Origin: Cephalothrix spiralis
Taxonomy: Eukaryota > Nemertea > Palaeonemertea > Archinemertea > Cephalotrichidae
DNA: 14,409 nucleotides
NCBI GenBank assembly: GCA_032353305.1
Contig: JAUCNG010061110.1
Location: 1-14,409, forward strand
Direction of reading: 5' to 3'
The position numbers were made by a program, and so were the translations under genes. The notes under the pieces are model-generated. The model did no database searches and was not told where the DNA came from. It saw only the letters and a program-made list of their open reading frames with translations. Positions within the stretch are counted from its first letter, which is position 1. Every line of letters starts with the position of its first letter. Shown here in pieces: positions 1 through 9,000 of this stretch.

Positions 1-399
1 ATTGGTAATGAATATGCATCCAATTACCTTCCGATGATATCTGAAAAAAATTAAAATGTCACTGTGAAAAAGTTTCTTGAGCAAGAATTCTGGGCTGGCA
101 TCTAGGCGAATATAATGAACTTCTTGGATGATGTTCGCTGAATCATAACTATCGAAGATGATGTTATTTTGTCGAAAAAGACGAGAAAAGAGCGGCATAT
201 TCTGATGATAGCTGTTCGATCTTAGACAGTTCAATTTTTTTCAGGATACACTAATTTTTATTTTTTTGATTCCCAGTCTTCGTATGAGAATATTCAATGA
301 ATTGTTAGTTTTTATACCAGTGGCCCTCCCAGAATTTTATGTATAAATCATACGAAAATGTTTCTTATCCTGTATTTTTATTTCTTTAACTAGAGAACT
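1..399. other. Non-coding AT-rich stretch, nothing recognised
   Basis: No reading frame of useful length and no RNA gene or repeat that I can recognise. The sequence is AT-rich with several homopolymer T runs (around 235-270). A polypyrimidine run followed by AG near 233-244 could resemble a splice acceptor, but no exon-like frame follows it. Confidence 0.5.
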
Positions 400-562
400 A
401 ATTCCCCGACTTGTCCATGCTTAGCATCGGTTGCATCGGCGAGTTTGAAGGATACGAAAGTAAAAGTGCCTGGGCCCCGTCTACAATCATAAGGGCCATC
501 CATATAGAACGTACGAACGGACGATTTTTCCCCCATACGGCCATACGCGTACTTAAAAAATA
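400..562. other. Base-composition island with overlapping short frames on both strands
   Basis: This block is visibly richer in G and C than its flanks. It stays open in several frames: plus strand 411-710, minus strand 398-685 and minus strand 390-602. The minus frame ending at the stop at 390 reads most like protein over its last 48 residues, with the segments GEKSSVRTFYMDGPYDC and SFKLADATDAKHGQVGE. I recognise no family. It could be a fragment of an old mobile-element coding region, an exon of a gene mostly outside the visible frames, or chance. Because several frames are open at once, base composition alone may explain it. Confidence 0.2.
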
Positions 563-719
563 TTTTGGTATACCCCTTTTTGTGTACGAATGTACAATAC
601 AAAATATATCATGCTTACATACAAGCAAATATGATACCAACCCATACAGGATTTTAGTGAACCCTGACAGATATTTACATACCACATGTTTTACAATGTT
701 TCCAAAATGAGAAAATTGC

Positions 720-1860
720 TGTAAAATAAACGATGTTGCTGCTGGCGGGAACCTGAAATCACAGAGAAATACTAAGTTACAGAATAAAGAAAACTATGTA
801 ATTAACGAAAAATAAGTAAGTAAAACCCGACGGACATTGAATTCCCTCATTTCCACCGCCTATCGAAGGCCGTAAAACGGTGTTGCGCAGCTACTTATTT
901 AAGATCATTTAAAGATGCAGTGAATTTGAACTAGAAGACAGTCCGGAAGTAATGGAGCAAGACTTGAACATTATGTTGAACACTCTACTTTGAATTATTT
1001 TTCTTTGTTGAATTTCTATATTTTTGGAGATTTTATGGGGATTTTTGTCAATATTATATATGATTATATGAGATCTTTTTGCAATTTATGGGATTAAATG
1101 ATAATATGTGCGGATTTTCTAATAACCTTCGTTCGCTTCAAACAAAACTATTTTTAGATTATAATAAATCCATATAATCTGTGCATTTAGTTCATTAATG
1201 GACTCCAACCATATATTTTTGTTCATTTTTCGCACGCGCTTTTGCACGAATTGAACTTTAATGATAAAATTTTGAGCAGAGCGAAACGAGAACAGCCGTG
1301 ACACGTTATCTTCTTTTTAAACCATTTTCATCAAATACTATAAGAATTAATAGGATTTTATGACATTTGAGGAGAAATGGTCATATTTTATGAGGTTTTA
1401 GAATGAAAGGTCATATTTTATGATACCCTAATGTTTTTGAGAATTACGAGGCATAAGACAGTGCAGACCTTTTAAATCAGTCTCCTGCTTCTTTTTTAAC
1501 TAAGTATCAAAGAATGCCGTTGAGTGACATCACACATCTTGTCAAGGCCAATTTAGCGATAAAAAATATAACTGCGGACCTAAATTGCATGGTCCATCAA
1601 AAAGTCAATCAAAATGGTTAAAGAGCCTCTATTCTCAATATGGCAAAGATAGCGAGAGGTGCTACTTAGCTAAGCGCGGATAGGTATCCCTCTCTATGTA
1701 TAGCACATAACGTAGTCTTACGTAGATACTGTAAACGGTGTCTCACTAATTAACGAAAGCAGTATCAATACCTACCCGAATATTGTTATCCAAGTTGCAT
1801 CTAATTGGTCATCTGGGGTAATCGATTCCCTGAAGAATAAAGAAATAAGTCTCAGTCGAA
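720..1860. other. Intergenic AT-rich stretch
   Basis: No supported gene. The only visible structure is a short direct repeat: the 15-mer ggtcatattttatga occurs at 1379-1393 and again at 1409-1423, 30 bp apart. Looser copies of the same phrase (ggagattttatgggg) lie near 1026-1042. A minus-strand frame at 1119-1304 has low-complexity codon content and no recognisable motif. Confidence 0.45.
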
Positions 1861-1960
1861 TCTCCTTCTCACACCTTTTCATCATTACCTTTCGCTTGTA
1901 AAAAGTTACTGTTGGCACATAACCTACAATTGTATACCCTATTTCGGGAGGAGGGCATCA

Positions 1961-2010
1961 GACTGCAGTCCGCGTCAAATTTTCCGCAATTTATGCAGTT
2001 TGGACTGCAG
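1961..2010. repeat. Inverted repeat with PstI-type palindromes
   Basis: CTGCAGTCC at 1963-1971 is mirrored by GGACTGCAG at 2002-2010, giving a 9-bp stem with a loop of about 30 nt. The left arm lies inside a perfect 10-bp palindrome, GACTGCAGTC (1961-1970). Both strands of the surrounding 1869-2163 interval are open in short frames, and I do not call either a gene. No function is evident. Confidence 0.4.
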
Positions 2011-2170
2011 TGCAGCAATACAATAAACGTCGGGAAAAATTTTGTATGCATATTCGACATTCTACACGATTTTATACATCTTTGGTTTTTTTGTGATACA
2101 GTCTATAAGTTATGGGCCAAAATCTATATTTTGAAACTTATTAAACCCTTTTTTAATCGATGAAATGCAT

Positions 2171-2415
2171 TTAAAGGTACACTATTATAATTATACTAAT
2201 GAACAGTATAATACTTTTCACAGATCGAAGGAATCTACCGTATTTAGATTTTAATTGATAGTGCCTTAATCAAGCCTACTTTGGCTTTTTTTTTCTTTCT
2301 TCAAGAAAGGTAAAAGAAAAAACAATTTAAAAGGCAAATGAAAGATGTCGTCTTATTATTTTCGATGATTTGAATGCCTGGCACTCAGTACCCAGGTTGA
2401 ATTCCCTTATTTTCG
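2171..2415. other. Intergenic stretch, nothing recognised
   Basis: AT-rich sequence with a T-run at about 2287-2300 followed by an A-rich complement (about 2311-2335). No gene, RNA or mobile-element signal is visible. Confidence 0.4.
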
Positions 2416-2790
2416 TACGCCGGAGATACGCCAGTAATAGTAAACTGATCAAGAAGGAAATAACGCCAATCATGTGTTACGCCGGGGGGCCACGGGAGGG
2501 GCTACCATGGAGGGCGCAGCCCTTTGCGAAGGTCTGGGACGCGTGCTTCGTGGGCTCCAGGGGCCCGCTTAAGTGTTTTAAGGGTACAGTTATAGCAAGC
2601 ATTTTGGAGTCCAAAATTCTTTGTTTTCTGTTCGGACGAACAAAAGAACAATGATTGGTGGATATATAACCAAGAAATAAGCCACGCCGAACAAAATTAG
2701 TCACTTATGGAAAATAACGCCACGCCGACGAAATCTTATGAAAGTATGTAAGTACGCCAAATGGCGTAAAATACGCCTTGAATGTACGCC
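2416..2790. repeat. Dispersed cluster of ACGCC pentamers flanking a GC-rich core
   Basis: The pentamer ACGCC occurs on the plus strand at about 2417, 2428, 2463, 2480, 2683, 2717, 2722, 2754, 2773 and 2786, usually preceded by T or A. One minus-strand copy lies near 2763. Spacing is irregular, so this is not a simple tandem repeat. Between the two groups lies a GC-rich stretch (about 2478-2575) that is open in one frame on each strand but shows no domain. It may be a degraded repeat family or a cluster of binding sites. Neither is demonstrated. Confidence 0.35.
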
Positions 2791-2874
2791 GGCAGATATT
2801 AATATCAACCTGGCTCAGTAACTTACTAAAGTCAGGGTCAGATGACGCTCCGTCTTTTTGTCCGAGTCTCAGCC

Positions 2875-2919
2875 ATCAAATCGACTTTTATAAAGTTTCG
2901 TGAAGGGTAGTAATTTGAT
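2875..2919 (-). repeat. Nested stem-loop with partial hammerhead layout
   Basis: Outer arms ATCAAAT (2875-2881) and ATTTGAT (2913-2919) enclose inner arms ACTTT (2884-2888) and AAAGT (2892-2896). Read on the minus strand, CGAAAC precedes the inner stem, and a UC step joins the inner stem to the outer one, as at a hammerhead cleavage site. The CUGANGA box that a hammerhead needs is not present, and the room left for stem II is too short. I record the hairpin as seen and treat any ribozyme origin as speculative. Confidence 0.25.
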
Positions 2920-3467
2920 TGAAGACCGCGCCGTATGTAGTCGGAGGACTTCAGCAAATACAGCCCTTCATTACCGAAATATTGAGAATTTAGCTAATTG
3001 CTAATCAATAGTCATTTTTGATGCTAAAATTTAACTCTGAAATCTTGTTTCTAGGAGGCTTCGTATTTTCGAGTTTCGTCACGGCCCTTTGACCAAACAC
3101 TGTTCATTATTGGCAGACTCACCCTTGTGTGTAAAAAGGATCTATTTGTGCTGGTGAAGGAGGAGAATGCTTTACAGACCTATCCATTCCACCAAAACCT
3201 TTAAGAAAAGAAATAATAGATTTTAAATTTCGAAAAAGTAAAATGCACAAATCCCGGAACAGTAGCTAACGCAAAAACAGTAAAAGATAACTGAATAAGT
3301 CGACCACTAGCCAAGTCCTGTATCCCGCACCTGTATCATCATAATCAAGTAAACAAATTAAAGCAGCATTTTGGAATAGTTAAAACTTACGAGGTTGTAA
3401 CGCTATGCAATAATAGGTGAAGGCCAACAGTAAAAATGGTACAAACTTGTTGTCAAGTTTAGCCTTA
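2920..3467. other. Intergenic stretch, nothing recognised
   Basis: AT-rich sequence without an open frame of useful length. No tRNA boxes, long inverted repeats or tandem arrays were found by eye. Confidence 0.45.
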
Positions 3468-3650
3468 TACAGTGTGTCCCAATCTTATGGAAAACAGCCA
3501 GATGACGCCATATTGCGACTTAATTGTGAATATTATATTAATTGTAAAAAATAACTTTTTGAGAACATGTTCTTCTCTCCCGAATAAAAAAGATTTAGTG
3601 CAGATCGGTTCATAACAAAGGGAGCTACGATAATTCTTCCTCTGGTTTCA
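3468..3650 (+). mobile_element. Possible transposon remnant starting with TACAGTGTGTCCCAA
   Basis: The phrase TACAGTGTGTCCCAA at 3468-3482 resembles a terminus seen widely in repetitive DNA of invertebrates (forms of TACAGGGTGTCCCAA). The following 150 bp has the look of such repeats, with a CGGTTCAT phrase near 3607 followed by GGGAGCTACGAT. No matching inverted terminus was found in the window, so the element is partial or the call is wrong. The family assignment is from memory of the motif only. Confidence 0.25.
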
Positions 3651-4004
3651 TTTTCTAAATTTAATCTTGAAAATCTTCTGTGCCATGCAAATTATTTTAT
3701 GATTCCCCGCATGGGAAAGGGATCTAAAGCGGCGTACAAAGCCTCGTCTCTTGGAACTGTACAAAACGCATCAAATACCCCATTGCGTATTCCGGTCGAG
3801 TTATTCTAGCCCTATTTTCACATCTCCCAGCCCCCTAGATAAGGTACATTTCATTCTATATAGGGCGTCAGATTACTGGACACAATACTGGACACTTGAT
3901 AAAGACAATACAGTCGAAAATTTGTGTTTAAGAAATAGTTCCTGTGTCAGTGGTTTTTGTTTGATTTTTTGAACAATTTGTAGCCTGATTAGCAGTGGAA
4001 TTTT
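3651..4004. other. Intergenic stretch with one weak open frame
   Basis: A plus-strand frame at 3751-3972 (73 codons) has no recognisable motif and atypical composition. I do not call it a gene. A short repeated phrase, ACTGGACAC, occurs twice near 3875-3900. Confidence 0.35.
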
Positions 4005-4190
4005 TACCCAGAAGGGAGGGACAGTGTCCTACTCCACCTATTTAACCTGACCGAGCCATCTAGGAAGCTAAGCGCTGAGGAACTTGCTTAAGGTTCCACC
4101 CGATGGAAAGTGGTGTCGAGACTGGGTATCGATCCATGGACCCCTAGATTGCTGTCCGATCGCTCTGACCGCTTCACCACCGAGCCACGC
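4005..4190 (-). mobile_element. tRNA-derived SINE-like element
   Basis: On the minus strand the unit begins GCGTGGCTCGGTGGTGAAGC at 4190. It contains an A-box-like TGGCTCGGTGG (complement of about 4178-4188). A B-box-like GGATCGATACCC (complement of 4124-4135) lies about 50 nt further on, the spacing expected of an internal RNA polymerase III promoter in a tRNA-like head. A unique body of about 100 bp follows towards 4005. It includes a second TGGCTCGGT (complement of 4050-4058) that looks like a second A-box. A clean 3' tail and target-site duplication were not seen, so the distal boundary is approximate. A functional tRNA is unlikely because I cannot fold a matching acceptor stem. Confidence 0.6.
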
Positions 4191-5116
4191 ATTGACTTAG
4201 AGCATTGTTTATACGCGCATCTCGAACATACCATATTTTCAATATAAAATGTATTAATATAAATTTACCTAAAGCTGATTGACTAGCATCATGTAATCCT
4301 GACGGTGTCTCATGGAGTCGCGATGTCGACAAGGAAATATCCGCCTGAAACAAATAAAAACATTAAAAAATTAGAAGAAAAAACACAAATTTCGTTTTTT
4401 GCCATTATCATAAAATTATTTCATTCCAACGAATTTATTCGATTCAAAATTCCTAATTGTCAGGGTATCGCTATATTTTTTGTACAAGTACGGACTACGG
4501 AGCTAAAGTTGATGTCATGTGGCGTTTCAGTGATAATTCACCCATTCCACGTAGCTCTTCGACGTCTTCATATTAACTCCCTGACACCATACTAATATGC
4601 GTTTCTATCTTGCTGGTTGCATGCTTTCATTTATTCTAGGTTTTTAGACGTTACCTATCGAACTTTGACCGTGATTCTTTTGTTTGGTTGACCGATCTAT
4701 ATCACGAAGAGTTTAGGTTTGTGATTATCTTAATGGGTTAGACATTATAGAACAAGCTAAACAATTAAATATGCCACGCCTAAATGGGCTATATGGATAA
4801 GATATCCTAAACATTTATGGGATCTCTGAGGCCTGCAATATATTTCAGTTCAGATTCATTGATCTCGTGCTACGCATTCGATTAAAAATTCTGAACAAAA
4901 CATATTGTTTATATAGTCTTAACAAAAGACCTCGGTTTCATTTCATTAAAACAGAAGTTAAAGACTTAACTTCTTAAACCTCTTCCAAAGTATGCTATGC
5001 AAAATAATTTAGCCTTTAATTTTGTTAATGCTTTAACTGGCAATAGTTTTACTTTTATTCATTATACATTTGTATTGCATTCTTTCTCCGATATCTGTTG
5101 GTTATTCGTGCAATAC
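4191..5116. other. Intergenic stretch, no supported gene
   Basis: Two plus-strand frames (4305-4595 and 4997-5239) are open, but neither shows a domain, and the second runs into a palindromic element. AT-rich sequence dominates. No tRNA boxes or long repeats were seen. Confidence 0.45.
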
Positions 5117-5249
5117 AGGCAATACTTCATGGGTCTCGAGTTACTGACACTCGTAATTTTCAATATTGCCCTCGTCTGCGACTCGGGCAATATAGAAAAT
5201 ACTCGTTGCGTAACCTTTTTCATGGCTCTCGACCCATGAAGTATTGCCT
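5117..5249. mobile_element. Palindromic MITE-like element, about 133 bp
   Basis: The left end AGGCAATACTTCATGGGTC (5117-5135) is matched by its reverse complement GACCCATGAAGTATTGCCT (5231-5249). The inverted match continues inwards: GTTAC with GTAAC, then a segment with ACTCGTAATTTTC on the left and GAAAATACTCGT on the right. The centre (5163-5191) is a near-palindrome around TCGTCTGCGACTC with ATATTGCCC/GGGCAATAT arms. The right arm carries about 13 extra bases. The whole unit would fold into one long hairpin. It has no coding capacity and is best described as a non-autonomous fold-back or MITE element. Target-site duplications were not clear. Confidence 0.7.
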
Positions 5250-5330
5250 ATATATAAAAAACAAAAACTAATACAACATGTAGTAACTCTAGCAGCCGGT
5301 CAATAATAAAGGAACGATAGTATAAATATA

Positions 5331-5364
5331 AATCAACGTTTTGGCAATACTGCCTTCTTCTGGA
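5331..5364 (-). ncRNA. Degenerate hammerhead-ribozyme-like motif (Penelope-type scar?)
   Basis: On the minus strand the sequence reads CAGAAGA (complement of 5356-5362), then a perfect 4-bp stem with 4-nt loop GGCA-GTAT-TGCC (5343-5354), then AAAACGTTGAT. A hammerhead core is CUGANGA, stem II, GAAA. Here two core positions differ (U4 is A, and the first G of GAAA is A), so self-cleavage is not expected. Hammerhead motifs of this style are known in Penelope-like elements of animals, and the phrase AGGCAGTATTGCC followed by AAACGTTGAT fits that pattern. A convincing helix I or helix III partner was not found, so this is probably a truncated or decayed copy. Confidence 0.35.
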
Positions 5365-5560
5365 TTTATTTATTTGAAAAATAATACAATGTTCCAATCA
5401 ATAAATCTACAAAAAATGTGGTCATGCGAAAAATCATGTAGAACTGTTTTTTAATGTCAAAAGATCAGTGATATTTTTGAATGTATAGAAGGCTGTACAT
5501 CGATAACCGGTTTGGATTTTTAACGAAATTTCATTGTATGGAAGTGTTTGTGTATATTGA
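5365..5560. other. Intergenic stretch, nothing recognised
   Basis: AT-rich sequence with no open frame. If the hammerhead-like motif is a retroelement end, part of this interval could belong to the same element, but I see no coding trace. Confidence 0.35.
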
Positions 5561-5594
5561 TTATTGTGATTTTTTGTTAAAAAAATCACAATAA
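5561..5594. repeat. Perfect 15-bp hairpin with 4-nt loop
   Basis: TTATTGTGATTTTTT at 5561-5575 is followed by a GTTA loop and then its exact reverse complement at 5580-5594. It sits about 90 bp before the ankyrin-like relic and about 470 bp before the kinase gene. It could be a short mobile-element remnant or a structured element in an upstream transcript. Nothing shows a role in regulation. Confidence 0.6.
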
Positions 5595-5684
5595 TATAAA
5601 CTGTGAACTATAATAGAACATACAAGATAGGAGTTACATGTATAACAGTTAATTAGTAGATCAATTGTTAAACAATGGATAACA

Positions 5685-6060
5685 ATGGATATACATGTAA
5701 TAAGTGCAATAGAAAACGGGAATTAAGGTAGTGTCCAGGAACTTGTTAAAAAGGAGCAAATGTGGAGAAAAAATAGATAGAAAAGGAAAATATCCAATAC
5801 ATCATGCATCTAACAAAGGTATTTTTTTCAATTTTTCAATACCTTGTTGAGTAAGGGGCTGATGTGAAACGATTTGAATCAAACGGATGTATATGGCTGG
5901 ACCATGTCACATTACACAGCTCCACAGGGTAAAATTGGAATAGTAAATACGTCAAATACCTCGTTGATAAACTTTGAGCTCATTTGATGAAACTGATTAA
6001 TTTGGCAAGACCAAATTACAATACGCAGTTCAAAGAGGATTGAAGTATTAAAGTTGACAG
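5685..6060 (+). pseudogene. Decayed ankyrin-repeat coding relic upstream of the kinase gene
   Basis: From ATG 5685 the frame reads MDIHVISAIENGN and then stops at 5724-5726. After the stop the same frame continues GSVQELVKK, a plausible ankyrin N-cap. Ankyrin-like reading then continues only by changing frame: GANVEK near 5753-5770; KYPIHHASNKG near 5788-5820; YLVE, a stop at 5852, then GADV near 5840-5864; DVYGWTMSHYTAPQGKIGIV near 5886-5945; VKYLVDK at 5951-5971; and DETD, a stop at 5998, then FGKTKLQYAVQRG at 5986-6039. At least three stops and several frame changes break it, and an in-frame stop at 6041-6043 separates it from the start of the intact gene. It is either a lost 5' part of the same gene or the truncated start of a tandem paralogue. 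The N-cap-like opening favours the second. Sequencing error could account for some single-base shifts but not for all of them. Confidence 0.7.
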
Positions 6061-6064
6061 CAGA

Positions 6065-9000
6065 ATGGCCGTCTGGAATAGCTCATATAGAATGACATCC
6101 GCAATTAGAACGGGTAATCTTGATAAGGTGAAATACCAAGTTCATAACAGAGCTAATGTGAATCAAATAAATATATATGGCAATACTCCATTAGAAGAGG
6201 CAGTTCAAGAGGGTAATCTTGAAATAGTGATATACCTCGTTGAGAATGGAGCCGATTTGAATCAAAGTGATAGATATGGTATGAACATATTACAATTCGC
6301 AGTTCAAAGGGGTAAGCTTGAAATAGTAAAATACCTCGTTAAGAATGGAGCCGATTTGAATCAAACTGATAGTTTAGATAAGAACATATTACAATACGCA
6401 GTTCAAAGGGGTAATCTTGAAATAGTGAAATACATCGATGAGAAAGGAGTCGATTTGAATCATACAGATAGATATGGTATGAAGATATTACAATTCGCTG
6501 TTCAAGGGGGTAACCTTGAAATAGTGAAATACATCGTTGAGAAAGAAGTCGATTTGAATCAAATTGATAGAAATGGTATGAACATATTACAATTCGCAGT
6601 TCAAAGGGGTAATCTTGAAATAGTGAAATACTTCGTTGACAAAGGAGTCGATTTGAATCAAACTGATAGATTTGGTAAGAACATATTACAATACGCAGTT
6701 CGAAATAGTAATCTTGAAATAGTGAAATACATAGTTGAGAAAGGAGTCGATTTGAATCTAACTGATTGGAGTGGCCATACCGCATTACATTACGTAATTC
6801 ATGAGGGTAATCTTGAAATTGTAAAATACCTAGTTGAGGAAGGAGCCCATTTGAATAAAGCTACTAAATATGATAAGAACTTATGTTTACAGCACGCACT
6901 TCTAGAGGGTAATCTTGAAATGGTAAAATACCTAGTTGAGAAAGAAGCTGATTTGGATGAAACTACTAAATATGATAAGAACATATGTTTACATCACGCA
7001 GTTCAAAAGGGTAATCTTGAAATAGTGAAATGCCTCGTTGAAAATGGAGCCGATATGAATCAAACTCATAAAAATGGTAAGAACATATTACAATTCGCAT
7101 TTCAAAAGGGTAATATTGAAATAGTGAAATACCTCGTTGAGAAAGGAGCTGATGTGAATCAAACTGATAGATATCGTAAGAACATATTACAATTCGCATT
7201 TCAAAAGGGTAATTTTGAAATAGTGAAATACATAGTTGAGAAAGGAGTCGATTTGAATCAAATTGATATAAATTGTATGAACATATTACAATACGCAGTT
7301 CAAAGGGGTAATCTTGAAATAGTGAAATACATCGTTGAGAAAGGAGTCGATTTGAATCAAATTGATAGAAATGGTATGAACATATTACAATACGCAGTTC
7401 AAAGGGGTAATCTTGAAATAGTGAAATACATCGTTGAGAAAGGAGTCGATTTGAATCAAATTGATAGAAATGGTATGAACATATTACAATACGCAGTTCA
7501 AAAGGGTAATTTTGAAACAGTGAAATACATAGTTGAGAAAGGAGTCGATTTGAATCTAACTGATTGGAGTGGCCATACCGCATTACATTACGTAATTCAT
7601 GAGGGTAATCTTGAAATTGTAAAATACCTAGTTGAGGAAGGAGCCCATTTGAATAAAGCTACTAAATATGATAAGAACTTATGTTTACAGCACGCACTTC
7701 TAGAGGGTAATCTTGAAATGGTAAAATACCTAGTTGAGAAAGGAGCTGATTTGGATGAAACTACTAAATATGGTAAGAACATATGTTTACATCACGCAGT
7801 TCAAAAGGGTAATCTTGAAATAGTGAAACACCTCGTTGAGAAAGGAGCTGATGTGAATCAAACTGATAAATATAGCAAGACTACATTACATTACGTAATT
7901 CATGAGGGTAATCTTGCAATGGTAAAATACCTTGTTGATAAAGGAGCCGATTTGAATCTAACTGATTGGAGTGGCCATACCGCATTACATTACGTAATTC
8001 ATGAGGGTAATCTTGCAATGGTAAAATACCTTGTTGATAAAGGAGCCGATTTGAATAAAACTACTAAATATGATAAGACCTTATGTTTAAAGCACGCACT
8101 TCAAGAGGTTAATCTTGAAATGGTAAAATACCTAGTTGAGAAAGGAGCTGATTTGGATGAAACTACTAAATATGATAAGAACATATGTTTACATCACGCA
8201 GTTCAAAAGGGTAATCTTGAAATAGTGAAATGCCTCGTTGAAAATGGAGCCGATATGAATCAAACTCATAAAAATGGTAAGAACATATTACAATTCGCAT
8301 TTCAAAAGGGTAATATTGAAATAGTGAAATACCTCGTTGAGAAAGGAGCTGATGTGAATCAAACTGATAAATATAGCAAGACTACATTACATTACGTAAT
8401 TCATGAGGGTAATCTTGCAATGGTAAAATACCTCGTCGAAAAAGGAGCCGATTTGAAACAAACTGATAGATATGGTAAGAACATATTACAATACGCAGTT
8501 CAAAAGGGTAATCTTGAAATAGTGAAATACATCGTTGAGAAAGGAGTCGATTTGAATCAAATTTATAAAAATGATATGAACATATTACAATACGTAGTTC
8601 ATGAGGAAAATCTTGAAATAGTGAAATGCCTCGTTGAAAATGGAGCCGATATGAATCAACCTGATAGAAATGGTAAGAACACATTACAATATGCAGTTCA
8701 AAAGGGTAATCTTGATATAGTGAAATATTTCGTTGAGAAAGGAGCCGATTTAAATCAAACTCATAGGAATGGTGAGAAAATATTACAATACGCATTTCAC
8801 GAGGGTAATCAAGAAATAGTGAAATACCTCGTTGAGAATGGAGCCGATTTGAATCAAACTGATCGAAATGGTAAGAACATATTACAATACGAAGTTCAAG
8901 AGGGAAATCTGGAAATAGTGAAATGCCTCGTTGAAAATGGAGCCGATATGAACCAAACTCACAAAAATGGTAAGAACATATTACAATTCGCATTTCAAAA

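Noticed and set aside
1119-1304. 61-codon minus-strand frame rich in Asn, Ile and Lys
   Set aside because: Composition is what AT-rich non-coding DNA gives by chance, and no homology is recognised.
2370-2704. Overlapping frames on both strands over the GC-rich core
   Set aside because: Open frames on both strands are expected from the locally raised GC. No domain or plausible start context was seen.
4305-4595. 96-codon plus-strand frame
   Set aside because: No recognisable motif, composition like the surrounding non-coding DNA, and no neighbouring exon signals.
4997-5239. 80-codon plus-strand frame with hydrophobic residues
   Set aside because: Its second half is the palindromic element, and the hydrophobic look comes from T-rich codons.
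5815-5840. Possible splice donor and short intron in the upstream relic (AAAGGTATTT)
   Set aside because: No matching branch and acceptor restores the frame, and further stops and shifts lie on both sides.
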